Shown in pieces: positions 28,830 through 37,810 of a stretch of DNA of 64,000 nucleotides (positions within the stretch are counted from its first letter, which is position 1; each line of letters starts with the position of its first letter). The translations under genes and the position numbers were made by a program. The notes below the pieces were generated by a model, which saw nothing but the letters and a program-made list of their open reading frames with translations, was not told the origin of the DNA and searched no databases. This stretch comes from Azospirillaceae bacterium (GTDB taxonomy: Bacteria; Pseudomonadota; Alphaproteobacteria; Azospirillales; Azospirillaceae): positions 124,001-188,000 of the forward strand of contig JARLIO010000034.1 in assembly GCA_031291675.1 (NCBI GenBank), in the 5' to 3' direction.

Positions 28830-29088
28830 GGGGTGTGTTATTCTCCGCAAGGGCAACACCGGCGCACGACCGGAGCCGGCGCGGATCAGGGGCGGAGCAT
28901 AGCTCGCGCTCCCCGCGGGAACAAGCCAGCCAAGCGTTGAATTCGGGACTGGTATCCCATTGGCAGCCCGTGACGGGACGGCCTGCCGGTTCTATGGTGA
29001 TGGCGAATCGGAAAACTCCGGCCCCGGAAGAGCGCGCCTCTGTCCCGCACCCGACCGCCCCGGCCCTGCACGGAAGCGAATTGCAATC

Positions 29089-30678
29089 ATGTCGGGTTCA
29101 TCGACCACCGACGTCACCCTGGTGCCCCACCGCGAGACCCTGATCATCCTGTCGGGCCTGATGATGGTCATGTTCCTGGCCGCGCTCGACCAGACCATCA
29201 TCGCGACAGCGCTGTCATCGATGGCTGATGACCTGCGCGGCTGGGGCCTGATGTCCTGGGTGGTTTCGGCCTATCTGGTCTCGTCGACCGCGATGACCCC
29301 GATCTATGGCAAGCTCAGTGATATTTTCGGGCGGCGACGGATGGTGCTGACCGCGCTCGGCGTCTTCATCGCCGCGTCGGTGCTGTGCGCCCTGTCGCAA
29401 TCGATGATCCAGCTGATCGCGGCCCGCACCCTGCAAGGGGTCGGTGGCGGTGGCCTGATCACGCTGTCCCATACCGTGATCGCCGACATCATCGCGCCAC
29501 GCCAGCGGGGACGATACCAGGGCTATATTTCCAGTGTCTTCGCCGTCGCCAGCGTGCTCGGCCCGGTCCTGGGCGGTATTTTCGTCGATCACCTGTCCTG
29601 GCACTGGATCTTCTGGATCAATCTGCCGCTCGGCATGGTCGCGATGGCCATCTGCAACCAGTCCCTGAAGCGGCTGACCCAACCGCTGCAGCACCACCGG
29701 ATTGACTGGGCCGGCTTCGTGCTGCTGCTGGCGAGCGTGATTCCGATCCTGATCGGGGTCAGCCAGGTCGAACAGCTTGGCGGCTGGCAGTCTCCGGCCG
29801 TGATCGGCCCGGTGGTTCTAGGCCTGGTTTTTCTCGCGCTGCTGGTGCGACAGGAATTGCGGGTCGTCGACCCGATCCTGCCGCCCCGGCTGTTCGTCAA
29901 TGGGATCGTCACGGTCGCTTCGGTGATGTCGTTCCTGGTGGCCATGGTGATGATCCCGGTCACGATCATGATTCCACTGGATTACCAACTGGCGCGCGGC
30001 CTGTCGGCACAGGCGGCCGGCCTGCACCTGACCGCCCTGAGCGGCATGGTCGTCGTCGGCGCCCTGATCGGCGGCCTGGGCACCGGGCGAACCGGACATT
30101 ACAAACGCTTCGCCGTTGCCGGCGCCATCATGATGACCGCCGCCGCCGCGGCCATTGCCGCGGTCGGGTTGGGGCACGGGCTCGGCTTTGATCTCGCCAC
30201 CACCGCCGTGCTGGGGGTTGGCATCGGCCTGCAGTTGCCGGTGGCCGTGATCGCACTGCAAAATGCCCTGAATCCCGAGGATCTCGGGATCGGCACATCG
30301 TGCATCAGCTTTTTCCGCTCGATGGGCGGTGCCCTGGGCGTCGCCTTGTTCAGCACCATCCTGATCGGACGGCTCGACCGCCTGGTCCTGGCGGTGCCGG
30401 GCCACGAGGTCCTGGGCGCCGACCCCGGACTGGCCCTGGTGCATCTCGACCAGAGCGCCACCACGGCGCTGGCACCGGCGCTCCATGCCGCCTTCTCCCA
30501 GGTCATCACGATCGCATTCTCCAACGTGTTCCTCGGCGTCACCGTCGTGGCCGGCCTGACCCTCCTCGCCACGGTGGCGCTGCGGGAAATCCCGTTGCGC
30601 ACCCGCCTGATCGCCGCTGACCTGAAACCCGCCACAGCGCCCGCAGCGGAACCTTCCAGGGAGTGCGCCGCGGAATAG
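29089..30678 (+). CDS. MFS multidrug efflux transporter, DHA2 (EmrB/QacA) family
   Basis: A 529-residue protein with about 14 membrane helices. Motif LAALDQTIIATALSSM is in helix 1 (DHA2 motif D1), GKLSDIFGRRRMVL follows helix 2 (MFS motif A) and VGGGGLITLSHTVIAD lies near residue 120. It probably exports drugs or other amphiphiles by proton antiport; the substrate is unknown. Start ATG 29089 is favoured because the upstream frame lacks helix character. Confidence 0.9.
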   Translation: MSGSSTTDVTLVPHRETLIILSGLMMVMFLAALDQTIIATALSSMADDLRGWGLMSWVVSAYLVSSTAMTPIYGKLSDIFGRRRMVLTALGVFIAASVLCALSQSMIQLIAARTLQGVGGGGLITLSHTVIADIIAPRQRGRYQGYISSVFAVASVLGPVLGGIFVDHLSWHWIFWINLPLGMVAMAICNQSLKRLTQPLQHHRIDWAGFVLLLASVIPILIGVSQVEQLGGWQSPAVIGPVVLGLVFLALLVRQELRVVDPILPPRLFVNGIVTVASVMSFLVAMVMIPVTIMIPLDYQLARGLSAQAAGLHLTALSGMVVVGALIGGLGTGRTGHYKRFAVAGAIMMTAAAAAIAAVGLGHGLGFDLATTAVLGVGIGLQLPVAVIALQNALNPEDLGIGTSCISFFRSMGGALGVALFSTILIGRLDRLVLAVPGHEVLGADPGLALVHLDQSATTALAPALHAAFSQVITIAFSNVFLGVTVVAGLTLLATVALREIPLRTRLIAADLKPATAPAAEPSRECAAE

Positions 30679-30694
30679 CGGCCCCGGCCGATCC

Positions 30695-30729
30695 CCCAGC
30701 GCTTCTCCTTTTGGCGACGAAGCGTTGGG
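30695..30729 (+). terminator. Terminator after the MFS gene
   Basis: Stem CCCAGCGCTTC / GAAGCGTTGGG (one G-U pair) followed by CTTTCTCC, separating the MFS gene from imuA. Confidence 0.6.
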
Positions 30730-30878
30730 CTTTCTCCCAAACCCAACGGGGGCCATGCCACAGACCCCTTTGTTTTTGTCAAAATAGCGGGGGATTCGGG
30801 GTTCACCCCGAGCGGGTGCGAGCGGCAGCCCGCGGGCCGACAGCCGAAATGAGAACGGCTGCCGATCCCCAATCCACC

Positions 30879-30915
30879 TTGACTCTTCACCCCAAAAAGA
30901 GAACAAATAGGGAAC
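30879..30915 (+). promoter_or_regulatory. LexA-controlled promoter of imuA
   Basis: TTGACT (30879-30884), 16 bases, then GAACAAATAGGGAAC (30901-30915), a perfect GAAC-N7-GAAC alphaproteobacterial LexA box lying where the -10 region should be. The imuA start is 20 bases further on. Confidence 0.85.
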
Positions 30916-30935
30916 ATTATCCGGTTTCCCGCACC

Positions 30936-31706
30936 ATGAGCCTGCCGCCGACCCTCCGGGCCCCGCCCGTTCTTGACGCTTTGCGCAGCCGGATCCGGCA
31001 GATCGAATCCGGTCACCGCCGCACCGCATCGGTCCTGCCCTTCGGGATCGATGCGATCGACGCCCGTCTTCCCGGGGGCGGGTTGTCGCTGGGGGCGCTG
31101 CATGAGGTTGCGGGGGGTGGCAATGGCGCCCTCGACGGTGCCGCCGCGGCCTTGTTCGCGGCCGGCATCGCGGCCCGGACGCAGGGGCCGGTGCTCTGGT
31201 GCGTCACCCGCCAGGACCTGTTTGCCCCGGCCCTGGCCCAGGCCGGCCTGGCCCCGGATCGCGTCATCTATGTCGAGGCCGGGGACGAAACCGCGGTCCT
31301 GGCCTGTTTCGAGGAAGGCCTGCGCCATAGCGGGCTGGGCACCGTGATCGCTGAAATCGCACGACTGTCGATGACGGCATCCCGCCGGCTCCAGATCGCC
31401 GCAGAAGGCGCCGGCGTCCTCGGTATTGCGATTCGGCGCTGGCGCCGACAGACCGAGGCTGCGGATTTCGGTCAGCCGACCGCAGCCACGACGCGCTGGC
31501 GGGTGACGGCACTGCCTTCGACTCCGCTGCCGGTTCCCGGTGTCGGCCGGGCCCGCTGGCATGTCGAACTGATCCGCTGCCGCGCCGGCGACAGCGCGGA
31601 TTTCATCGTCGAGGCCTGTGATCCCCAGGGCCGTCTCGCGCTTCCGGCCGAACCGGCATCCCGCGCGGTCCCGGTAAAGGCCGGGCGATATCTCGCGGCG
31701 GGTTGA
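30936..31706 (+). CDS. imuA: SOS mutasome accessory protein ImuA
   Basis: A 256-residue RecA/SulA-like protein with LPFGIDAIDARLPGGGLSLGALHEVAG (residues 35-61), the ImuA signature, and a RecA-like core (GPVLWCVTRQDLFAPALAQAGL). It acts with ImuB and DnaE2 in damage-induced mutagenesis. Start ATG 30936 lies just downstream of the LexA box. Normally imuA is directly followed by imuB; here they are 4.57 kb apart. Confidence 0.9.
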   Translation: MSLPPTLRAPPVLDALRSRIRQIESGHRRTASVLPFGIDAIDARLPGGGLSLGALHEVAGGGNGALDGAAAALFAAGIAARTQGPVLWCVTRQDLFAPALAQAGLAPDRVIYVEAGDETAVLACFEEGLRHSGLGTVIAEIARLSMTASRRLQIAAEGAGVLGIAIRRWRRQTEAADFGQPTAATTRWRVTALPSTPLPVPGVGRARWHVELIRCRAGDSADFIVEACDPQGRLALPAEPASRAVPVKAGRYLAAG

Positions 31707-31929
31707 GGCCTTGCGGAGACCGGCCAGCACACCCTGTGCCGTGGGGCTGATGATGTCCGGATCAAGCCAGAGCGACGATGCTCCATAAAAGAGCGCGGTG
31801 CCGCGGAATTTCCACGCTCGTGCTTTGCACAAATCAAGAATTCAGAGCCGGCCCGCATGGTCGCTTTCGACCCCCAATCGCCACTCGAGACCGATTTTGG
31901 CGCATCGAAAAGCGATCGTTTCGCAGGAT

Positions 31930-32328
31930 CTATACACCGTCCTCCTCCTTCGCACGATCATAGGCAGAGCGCGCCCCCTCAAGGGCATCACCATAGACGA
32001 GCGCCCATTCGCAGAGTGCCTCGAAGGGTTGGCGCAGCGAATGGCCTAAAGGCGTGATCGCATATTCCACGCCGATCGGCGCGGTCGGGAGCACCGTTCG
32101 TGTCACCAAGCCGTTGCGCTCCAGCCGCTTCAGCGAGTCCGCGAGCGCCTTATGCGTGATCCCATCGAGCCGCCGTTTGATCTCGTTGAAACGCGACGGT
32201 TTCGGACAGAGCACCGTGAGGATCATGATCGTCCATTTGTCGGCGACCTTGTCCAGGATGGGGCGAACACGCGCCATCTTGGAAAGCGCGCGGTGCGACA
32301 GAACCTCAAGGTCGGTATCGTCTGTCAT
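31930..32328 (-). CDS. HxlR-family winged-helix transcriptional regulator
   Basis: A 132-residue protein with the HxlR winged-helix core: ILDKVADKWTIMILTVL (residues 24-40), RFNEIKRRLDGITHKALADSLKRLERNGLVTR and EYAITPLGHSL. The usual redox cysteine near the N-terminus of many relatives is absent. It is divergent from the SDR gene 90 bp away and probably controls it. First gene of the island between imuA and imuB. Confidence 0.9.
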   Translation of the reverse strand: MTDDTDLEVLSHRALSKMARVRPILDKVADKWTIMILTVLCPKPSRFNEIKRRLDGITHKALADSLKRLERNGLVTRTVLPTAPIGVEYAITPLGHSLRQPFEALCEWALVYGDALEGARSAYDRAKEEDGV

Positions 32329-32418
32329 ATCTAGGCTCTAGGCTATCCAGGGTGCGTTCTTGCTATCTGATATATCCCGTATACTCTCCCCCCCATCGTT
32401 TAACAAAGGGGTATCACG

Positions 32419-33150
32419 ATGGCTCGAATGACCGGGAAGGTGGCGCTGGTTGTGGGCGGCGCGAAGGGTATCGGCTTTGCAATCGCAGAGCGGCTGGCGG
32501 CAGAGGGCGCTGTGGTCTTCCTCACGGGACGACACAGCGATGAAGTCGAGCAGGCCGCCAAGAGGATCGGCCGCGGTGCGCGCGGCTTGGTCGCGGACGC
32601 GAGCCTGCCGGTGGATCTGGAGCGGGTCGTCGCGACGGTGCAGGACGCACAGGGCCGCATCGACGCGCTGGTTCTCAATGCCGGGACCGCGATACCTGCG
32701 TCGCTGGCCGATGAGACCATCGAGCACTTTGACAGTCTCTTCGCCGTCAACGTTCGTGGTCCCCTCTTCGGATTGCAGGCGGCGATCAGGATCATCAGTC
32801 CGGGCGGCTCCGTGGTGCTGATCGGATCGATCGCAGGGTCGGCAGGCGCCCCGTCCTACGGTACCTATGGCGCAACGAAGGCTGCGCTGCGCTCCTACGC
32901 CCGCACCTGGACCGCGGAACTGGCGCCCCGCGGCATACGCGTTAATGTCGTAGCACCCGGCCCAACGGACACGGAGATGATGGCCAGGGTGCCCGAAGAG
33001 AGGCGCGCCGCCTTGATCGCCGCGATCCCGCTCGGCCGCATGGCGCGCGTCGAGGAGATCGCCGCGGCCACGCTTTTCCTGCTCAGTGACGAGGCCAGCT
33101 TCATTGCGGGCGTCGAATTGTCCGTGGACGGTGGCATGCGTCAAGTCTGA
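32419..33150 (+). CDS. Short-chain dehydrogenase/reductase (SDR)
   Basis: A 243-residue classical SDR: cofactor loop VGGAKGIGFA (residues 11-20), LNAGT near 88, catalytic Ser in IGSIAGS near 138 and YGTYGATKAA (Tyr/Lys near 149-156), then APGPTDTEM. Its substrate is unknown. The divergent HxlR-SDR pair is a common arrangement. Start ATG 32419 follows AAAGGGG. Confidence 0.9.
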   Translation: MARMTGKVALVVGGAKGIGFAIAERLAAEGAVVFLTGRHSDEVEQAAKRIGRGARGLVADASLPVDLERVVATVQDAQGRIDALVLNAGTAIPASLADETIEHFDSLFAVNVRGPLFGLQAAIRIISPGGSVVLIGSIAGSAGAPSYGTYGATKAALRSYARTWTAELAPRGIRVNVVAPGPTDTEMMARVPEERRAALIAAIPLGRMARVEEIAAATLFLLSDEASFIAGVELSVDGGMRQV

Positions 33151-33177
33151 GACCGTCGCCGCAACCCACCGAGCACG

Positions 33178-33213
33178 CGTCCGCTTTCGCCAACGCCAAT
33201 CCGAAAGCGGACG
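33178..33213 (+). terminator. Terminator of the SDR gene
   Basis: Perfect 11-base stem CGTCCGCTTTC / GAAAGCGGACG, 28 bases past the stop. Confidence 0.7.
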
Positions 33214-33357
33214 AACGGCTAACCACCAAATTAAGACGTTGCAGATATCAATATTTTTGCACGAACGTTACGCTATTGAAGTCAAGTCCGTTGCTCTGTG
33301 CAAAATATAGTGGCAGAAATAATTGAATTCGGGCGTGTCTTATGATAAGAACAACTT

Positions 33358-33681
33358 ATGAACGTGCGAATCGTTACGGACCCCATCCTGACGCGCTTTC
33401 GTGCCGCACTCGACGAGTTGTATGGCCCTCGCTTGGAGCGTGTCGTGCTGTTCGGCTCACGGGCACGCGGCGATGCGCGTCCGGATTCGGACTACGACAT
33501 TGCGGTGTTCGTCAAAGATCTTGACGACCGTTGGCAGGAGGTTGACCGCATCGTTCCCGTGGTCACGGATATTATTGACGACACCGGTGCGGTCATCCAC
33601 GCCATGCCCTACCACGCGGGTTCCTACCAGGACCGAACCTCCTTGATGCGGGAAATCCGTCGCGAAGGCGTTGACCTGTGA
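33358..33681 (+). CDS. MNT-type nucleotidyltransferase (antitoxin of MNT-HEPN module)
   Basis: A 107-residue minimal nucleotidyltransferase with LFGSRARGDARPDSDYDIAVF, i.e. the GS-x10-DxD catalytic motif. In HEPN/MNT modules the MNT protein is the antitoxin and can inactivate the HEPN toxin by nucleotide transfer. It overlaps the next gene by four bases (GTGA), so the two are translationally coupled. An AT-rich upstream region (33215-33357) likely holds its promoter. Confidence 0.87.
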   Translation: MNVRIVTDPILTRFRAALDELYGPRLERVVLFGSRARGDARPDSDYDIAVFVKDLDDRWQEVDRIVPVVTDIIDDTGAVIHAMPYHAGSYQDRTSLMREIRREGVDL

Positions 33682-34064
33682 CCCCGGAAACGAACGAGCA
33701 CCTTGACAAAGCGCGTGAATACCTGGTCAAGGCGCGTGGATTGCTTGACGTGATGCACTACAACGATGAGGCTGGACGCGCAGCCTATCTGGCCGGATTC
33801 CGCGCTGCGGAGGCTCTGATCTCCGAGCACACCGGAAAAATCGCCAAAACCCATGAGGGGGTAAACGGTCAGTTCAATCTGTTGACAAAGGGAAACCCGC
33901 GCGTTGACTCGGAGCTGCGCCGCTTCCTGTCAAAAGCGTACAGTTTGAAGTCTGTCGCCGATTACGAAACCGGACCGGGTTCAATCGGGCCTCTCGACCG
34001 GGTCGAAGCCGCGATCGCAACCGCCATACGCTTCGTTGACTGCGTGGCAGCGCTGTTATCGTGA
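33678..34064 (+). CDS. HEPN domain protein (UPF0332-like), partner of MNT
   Basis: A 128-residue helical protein matching the HEPN/UPF0332 pattern: EHLDKAREYLVKARGLL, YNDEAGRAAYLAGFRAAEAL, KTHEGVNGQFNLL and a late AYSLKSVADY. The canonical RX4-6H nuclease motif is not evident, as in other UPF0332 proteins. It is probably the toxin or substrate side of the module. The start is GTG 33678, coupled to the MNT gene. Confidence 0.82.
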   Translation: MTPETNEHLDKAREYLVKARGLLDVMHYNDEAGRAAYLAGFRAAEALISEHTGKIAKTHEGVNGQFNLLTKGNPRVDSELRRFLSKAYSLKSVADYETGPGSIGPLDRVEAAIATAIRFVDCVAALLS

Positions 34065-34435
34065 TCGACGGGTCCGTGCGAGTCTCGACGGACGGCCAGA
34101 GCGTTGATGCTCAAGCGCGGCAACTCGCCGCCGCCGGTTGCGAGAAGGTCTTTCAGGAAGTGGCAAGCGGCGCGAAGACTGACGCGCGACCTCCTCAACA
34201 CGATAGCGACGATCACCGGCAAGGGGCCGGGTTCCGTTCGCTGGCCGACGTATGGGCCGACACCACGACTCCGCACGGGCGACTTATACTGACCGTGCTG
34301 GGCAAGCTGGCGGAATTCGAGTGCGAGTTAATTCGGAGTCGGACGACCGAGGGACGGGAACGCGCCAAGGCGCACGGTGTGAAGCCGGGGCGGAGAGCGC
34401 GGGAACCGCGGAATAAGAAAGGGAAACAAGTTTAG
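34061..34435 (+). pseudogene. Broken serine recombinase (resolvase)
   Basis: The frame begins RVSTDGQSVDAQARQL (serine-recombinase N-terminus with catalytic Ser) and resumes with GAGFRSLADVWADTTTPHGRLILTVLGKLAEFECELIRSRT. The middle is lost: after SGAKTD the DNA jumps to a DLLNTIATITGKG segment readable only in another frame. The RLDRLARS catalytic arginine segment is deleted. It is therefore inactive, and is the only trace of a mobility enzyme in this island. Confidence 0.85.
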
Positions 34436-34923
34436 TCATTTTTTTCCCGCCGAACCGCTTGCACGGAAACATAGCCTTTTTGTATTCCGTATAATTGTCC
34501 GCACAAGAAACCAATAGACCGCTTGAGTCGGTGATCAAGTGGTTCACGCTGAAACTCAGCGATAGGAATTTCAGGGTCCTCAAACAACCGAACAAAAATT
34601 TCGATTTGATCTTCGATCTGTGCGGGGTTGAGATTGTGAGCAAATTTATTCCGTAATGTGTTCAGTTTTTCTACAGCATCAAGATCACCATAAAAATCTC
34701 TCATCGGCAAGAGTGCCCGAAGAAGGCGTATCCGTTGAAAACAATCAAGCCTGGTCGCTTTCAGTGCGTCGGGGTTGGGCATAAGATTCGAAATAAAGCT
34801 GTTGACCGCTTCCTCGATCAAGAGGTGCCCTTTGAGAACGATCAACGTGAGGTCACTTGATTTCGGAAAGTGCTGTCGAAAGTGATCTTCAGACTCTTTG
34901 GAAGTTGGGGGAGTTGTAACCAT
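34432..34923 (-). CDS. HEPN-like hypothetical protein with RNxxxH motif
   Basis: A 163-residue helical protein. LIVLKGHLLIEEAVNSFI (residues 27-44) and LNTLRNKFAHNLNP (near 89-102) fit the HEPN superfamily; RNKFAH is a textbook R-N-x3-H ribonuclease motif. I do not recognise a named family. It converges on the resolvase relic with a four-base overlap. A free-standing HEPN RNase (toxin or defence effector) is possible but unproven. Lower GC than its neighbours. Confidence 0.6.
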   Translation of the reverse strand: MVTTPPTSKESEDHFRQHFPKSSDLTLIVLKGHLLIEEAVNSFISNLMPNPDALKATRLDCFQRIRLLRALLPMRDFYGDLDAVEKLNTLRNKFAHNLNPAQIEDQIEIFVRLFEDPEIPIAEFQREPLDHRLKRSIGFLCGQLYGIQKGYVSVQAVRREKND

Positions 34924-34999
34924 CGGCAGAACCTCTTATGCAAGCTGGGTCATTCCATGAATCCCCCGCGTTCAGCTAAGGCCACCATATCGAGCGCGC

Positions 35000-35134
35000 C
35001 TAATAGCTTTCTCCCGCGTCGGTGATGCGGGGTGCGTCAAAATTCTGTACCCGGTCGTCGGCCAGATCGGCCAGACCCATGTCAATATCGGCCTTGAGCG
35101 TGGCAAGTTCCTCCGGTTGTGGGATGCGTTTCAT
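35000..35134 (-). pseudogene. Truncated ParD-like antitoxin remnant
   Basis: A 44-residue frame MKRIPQPEELATLKADIDMGLADLADDRVQNFDAPRIT that resembles the C-terminal part of ParD/Phd-type antitoxins (LKADI-GLADLA-GRV-DFD) but lacks the DNA-binding part and ends in a divergent tail. It overlaps the GNAT stop by four bases, so it may still be translated. Confidence 0.4.
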
Positions 35135-35658
35135 ATCTGGCCTGCCGCTTTCAGGTCGGCCGCGAAGGTGGCAAGCGCCATAACCACGGTGCTCGGCGCG
35201 GCCTGCAAAGGCAGTGCGCCATAAGCCGCATACCATTTGGCCGTACGCTCGTTCTTGGCGTCGATGATGAGAATCACGCCGCCGACTTCGGTCGCGGCTC
35301 TGATACAGCGCCTTGCCGCCGCACCGAGAAGCTGGCCGCCAAGCCCTCGCCCTTGAAGGCCGATATGCGTAGCGAGGCGGGTCAGGCGAAAGCCAGGAAC
35401 ATCGTGGCGGGCCAGGCCGCGGCACAGCGCTTCCGGTACGCGCCCATAGGCGAGCGCCGCCGGAGCCAGGCTGTAGAAACCGAGGATTTTCGCGGGATCG
35501 CTGTCGTCGATCGCCAGAAACGTCTTCGCGCCGCCCTGTTCATGACTCTGCCGGGCGTAGCGCTGAAGGAAGTCGTTCAGTTCGGCATCGCCGCAATCGA
35601 ACGACTTGCGATCGTGCGTTTTCGCGACGGCCTCTTCGTGCCACCGCGGAACTGTCAT
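35131..35658 (-). CDS. GNAT acetyltransferase toxin (TacT/AtaT-like)
   Basis: A 175-residue GNAT protein with the family start FDCGDAELNDFLQRYARQSHEQG, acetyl-CoA loop HIGLQGRGLGGQLLGAAARR (Q/R-x-x-G-x-G/A near residue 100) and a C-terminal YAAYGALPL. TacT-type toxins acetylate the amino acid on charged tRNA and block translation. It overlaps the DUF1778 antitoxin gene by four bases in the canonical antitoxin-toxin order. Confidence 0.9.
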   Translation of the reverse strand: MTVPRWHEEAVAKTHDRKSFDCGDAELNDFLQRYARQSHEQGGAKTFLAIDDSDPAKILGFYSLAPAALAYGRVPEALCRGLARHDVPGFRLTRLATHIGLQGRGLGGQLLGAAARRCIRAATEVGGVILIIDAKNERTAKWYAAYGALPLQAAPSTVVMALATFAADLKAAGQI

Positions 35659-35933
35659 GTCAGTTTCGGCATCGCGGCGAGAGCCGCCCGCAGTTTGGCG
35701 TTGGGCGCGGGCGGATGTTCAAGGAGATCGAGCACGCGCAGACTGTCCCGCTCCGAGAGCGTCACGACCTCGGCCGCCGCAATCACGGCGTCCGCTTCGC
35801 GTAGTGCGGTCTGGGTCACGAAATCCGTCAGGTCAGTCTGACGTAGCGCCGCCGCCCGCACGAGCCTCGCCTTGACCTCGGGTGTGACCCGGAGGTTCAT
35901 TCTTTTGTTGTCGTCAATGGCAACACGCGGCAT
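35655..35933 (-). CDS. DUF1778 (TacA-like) antitoxin
   Basis: A 92-residue protein: RHH DNA-binding N-terminus (RMNLRVTPEVKARLVRAAALRQTDLTDFV) and a C-terminal toxin-neutralising tail (VTLSERDSLRVLDLLEHPP). It is expected to bind the GNAT toxin and repress the shared promoter at 35966-35994. Confidence 0.9.
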   Translation of the reverse strand: MPRVAIDDNKRMNLRVTPEVKARLVRAAALRQTDLTDFVTQTALREADAVIAAAEVVTLSERDSLRVLDLLEHPPAPNAKLRAALAAMPKLT

Positions 35934-35965
35934 CGCGGATTCCTTCCCTGCTCATGCGCATTTAA

Positions 35966-35994
35966 AGAGTACGCTAACTCAAGGGGTTTATCAA
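35966..35994 (-). promoter_or_regulatory. Promoter of the DUF1778-GNAT pair
   Basis: On the minus strand TTGATA and TACTCT are 17 bases apart. The imperfect palindrome GAGTTAGCGTACTC overlaps the -10 box and could be the antitoxin's operator. Confidence 0.45.
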
Positions 35995-36145
35995 GAAATG
36001 TGCATCTTGAATGTGTACACAATAGGTTTCTACATAAGATATAAGGAAATTATCAAATACCGCGGGAAGAAGAAATCCACCCGCGGTTGAAGCCGGCCTC
36101 TTCACCGGCCGCCAAATGAGGACACCGGCGCGGAGATCGGCGCCC

Positions 36146-36182
36146 TTGACTCGCAGGCGTCAAATAGGAACAAATAGGGAAC
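36146..36182 (+). promoter_or_regulatory. LexA-controlled promoter of imuB-dnaE2
   Basis: TTGACT (36146-36151), 16 bases, GAACAAATAGGGAAC (36168-36182). The 15-base LexA box, including its free N7 spacer, and the distance to the -35 box are identical to those at imuA. Confidence 0.85.
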
Positions 36183-36277
36183 TAATAGCACCCGCGCTCG
36201 GCCCTCCCTCTGACCTCGGCGGGACCGGTCTACCGGTCGAACCGGCGGCCACGCGAATTTCATGTTGGAAACAGGTG

Positions 36278-37810
36278 ATGACCCGGGTCGTGTCGTTGTT
36301 CCTGCCGACCTGGCCCACCGACCGGTACCGTCGGGGGCTGGGCCAGGCGGCCCCCTCGCCGGCGGTTCCGCTGGTCCTGGTCGGACGGGACGACCGGCGG
36401 CGGGTCGTACTGGCCGCCGATGCCCCGGCACAAGCCGCGGGACTGCGTGTCGGCATGCCGGTCACCAAAGCCCAGGCTCTGGTGCCGAGCCTGATCATCA
36501 AGGACGCCGCCCCCGCGGCAGACGCCGCGGCGCTGGCGCGGCTGGCGGTCTGGGCGCTGCGGCGCTATGCGCCGATCGTTGCCGCCGATCCACCGGACGG
36601 GCTGGTCATCGAGGCCGACGGCGCCGCCCACCTCCATGGCGGCGAAACCGCGATGCTGGCCGACCTGATCGCCCGGCTGGCAGCATCCGGCATCACGGCC
36701 CGCGCCGCGATCGCCGATAGCTGGGGGGCAGCCCATGCCCTGGCCCGCTATGCCGGCCATCCCGTCACCGTGATGCCGCCGGGGACGCACATCCCAGCGA
36801 TCGCGGCGCTGCCGATCGCCGCCTTGCGCCTGCCCGCCGCGCTTCTCGACGGCCTGCGCCGGCTTGGCTTCGAGCGGATCGGGGATCTGGCCGCACAGCC
36901 GCGCGCCCCCTTGGCGTTACGCTTCGGCCCCGAACCCGGCCGCCGCCTCGACCAGGCCCAGGGCTCCCGGCCCGAACCGATCGATCCGATCCGGCCGCCG
37001 GACCTGATCGCGGTGCGCCGCGTTTTCGCCGAACCGATCGGCGCCCCGGAAACGATCGCCCGCTTTATCGGCACGCTGGTGGTTCCGCTCTGTGCGGCGC
37101 TGGAGGCCCAGGGACTCGGCGCGCGCCGCCTCGACCTGCTGTTGCACCGCGTCGACAACCACATCGAAGCGATCCGCGTCGGCACGGCGCTGCCGGTACG
37201 CGACGTCCGGCGCCTGACCCGGTTGCTGTGCGACAGGATCGAGACCATCGATCCCGGCTTTGGCATCGAAATCATCAGCCTCACCGCGACGCTCGCCGAA
37301 CCGCTCGCGGCGAAACAGGCCTTTGTCGCGCTGACCTTGGATCCGGAAACCCCGGAGACCGGCATCGCCGAGCTGATCGACACCCTGGCCAATCGCGTCG
37401 GCGAACAGCGGCTCTACCGCTTCGCCCCCGTCGCCAGCGACGTCCCGGAACGATCCGTCTGCCGCATTGCCCCGACCGCACCACAGACCGGCGCGGCCTG
37501 GCCGGATCCCTGGCCGCGGCCCTCGCGCCTGTTGCCCCAGCCCGAACCGATCGAGACCGTCGCCTTGCTGCCGGATCATCCACCGGTCAGCTTCACCTGG
37601 CGCGGCATCCGCCGTCGCGTCAAACGCGCCGACGGCCCGGAACGGGTCTTTGGCGAATGGTGGCGGCGCGATGCCGAGCTGATCGCGGTGCGTGACTATT
37701 TCCAGGTCGAGGACGAGGACGGTGAACGGTTCTGGATCTATCGCGCCGGTGATGGCGAGGATGCCGCCACAGGCTCGCATCGCTGGTTCCTGCACGGGAT
37801 CTTCGGATGA
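36278..37810 (+). CDS. imuB: ImuB, catalytically inert Y-family polymerase homologue
   Basis: A 510-residue Y-family polymerase-like protein. The N-terminus [14 protein letters not shown] replaces the catalytic acidic residues of DinB, as in known ImuB, which is thought to be a beta-clamp adaptor. Palm/finger-like segments ([25 protein letters not shown]), little-finger region (about residues 230-340) and the conserved C-terminus ([32 protein letters not shown]) are present. Start ATG 36278 lies 95 bases after the LexA box. The stop overlaps dnaE2. Confidence 0.92.
   Translation: MTRVVSLFLPTWPTDRYRRGLGQAAPSPAVPLVLVGRDDRRRVVLAADAPAQAAGLRVGMPVTKAQALVPSLIIKDAAPAADAAALARLAVWALRRYAPIVAADPPDGLVIEADGAAHLHGGETAMLADLIARLAASGITARAAIADSWGAAHALARYAGHPVTVMPPGTHIPAIAALPIAALRLPAALLDGLRRLGFERIGDLAAQPRAPLALRFGPEPGRRLDQAQGSRPEPIDPIRPPDLIAVRRVFAEPIGAPETIARFIGTLVVPLCAALEAQGLGARRLDLLLHRVDNHIEAIRVGTALPVRDVRRLTRLLCDRIETIDPGFGIEIISLTATLAEPLAAKQAFVALTLDPETPETGIAELIDTLANRVGEQRLYRFAPVASDVPERSVCRIAPTAPQTGAAWPDPWPRPSRLLPQPEPIETVALLPDHPPVSFTWRGIRRRVKRADGPERVFGEWWRRDAELIAVRDYFQVEDEDGERFWIYRAGDGEDAATGSHRWFLHGIFG

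Noticed and set aside
29818-31832. Long minus-strand open frames antisense to the MFS and imuA genes
   Set aside because: High GC leaves antisense frames open; both strands cannot be coding here, and the plus-strand products have clear family motifs and promoters.
31709-31832. Minus-strand frame DPDIISPTAQGVLAGL downstream of imuA
   Set aside because: It looked protein-like but has no start, ribosome site or recognisable family, and is short.
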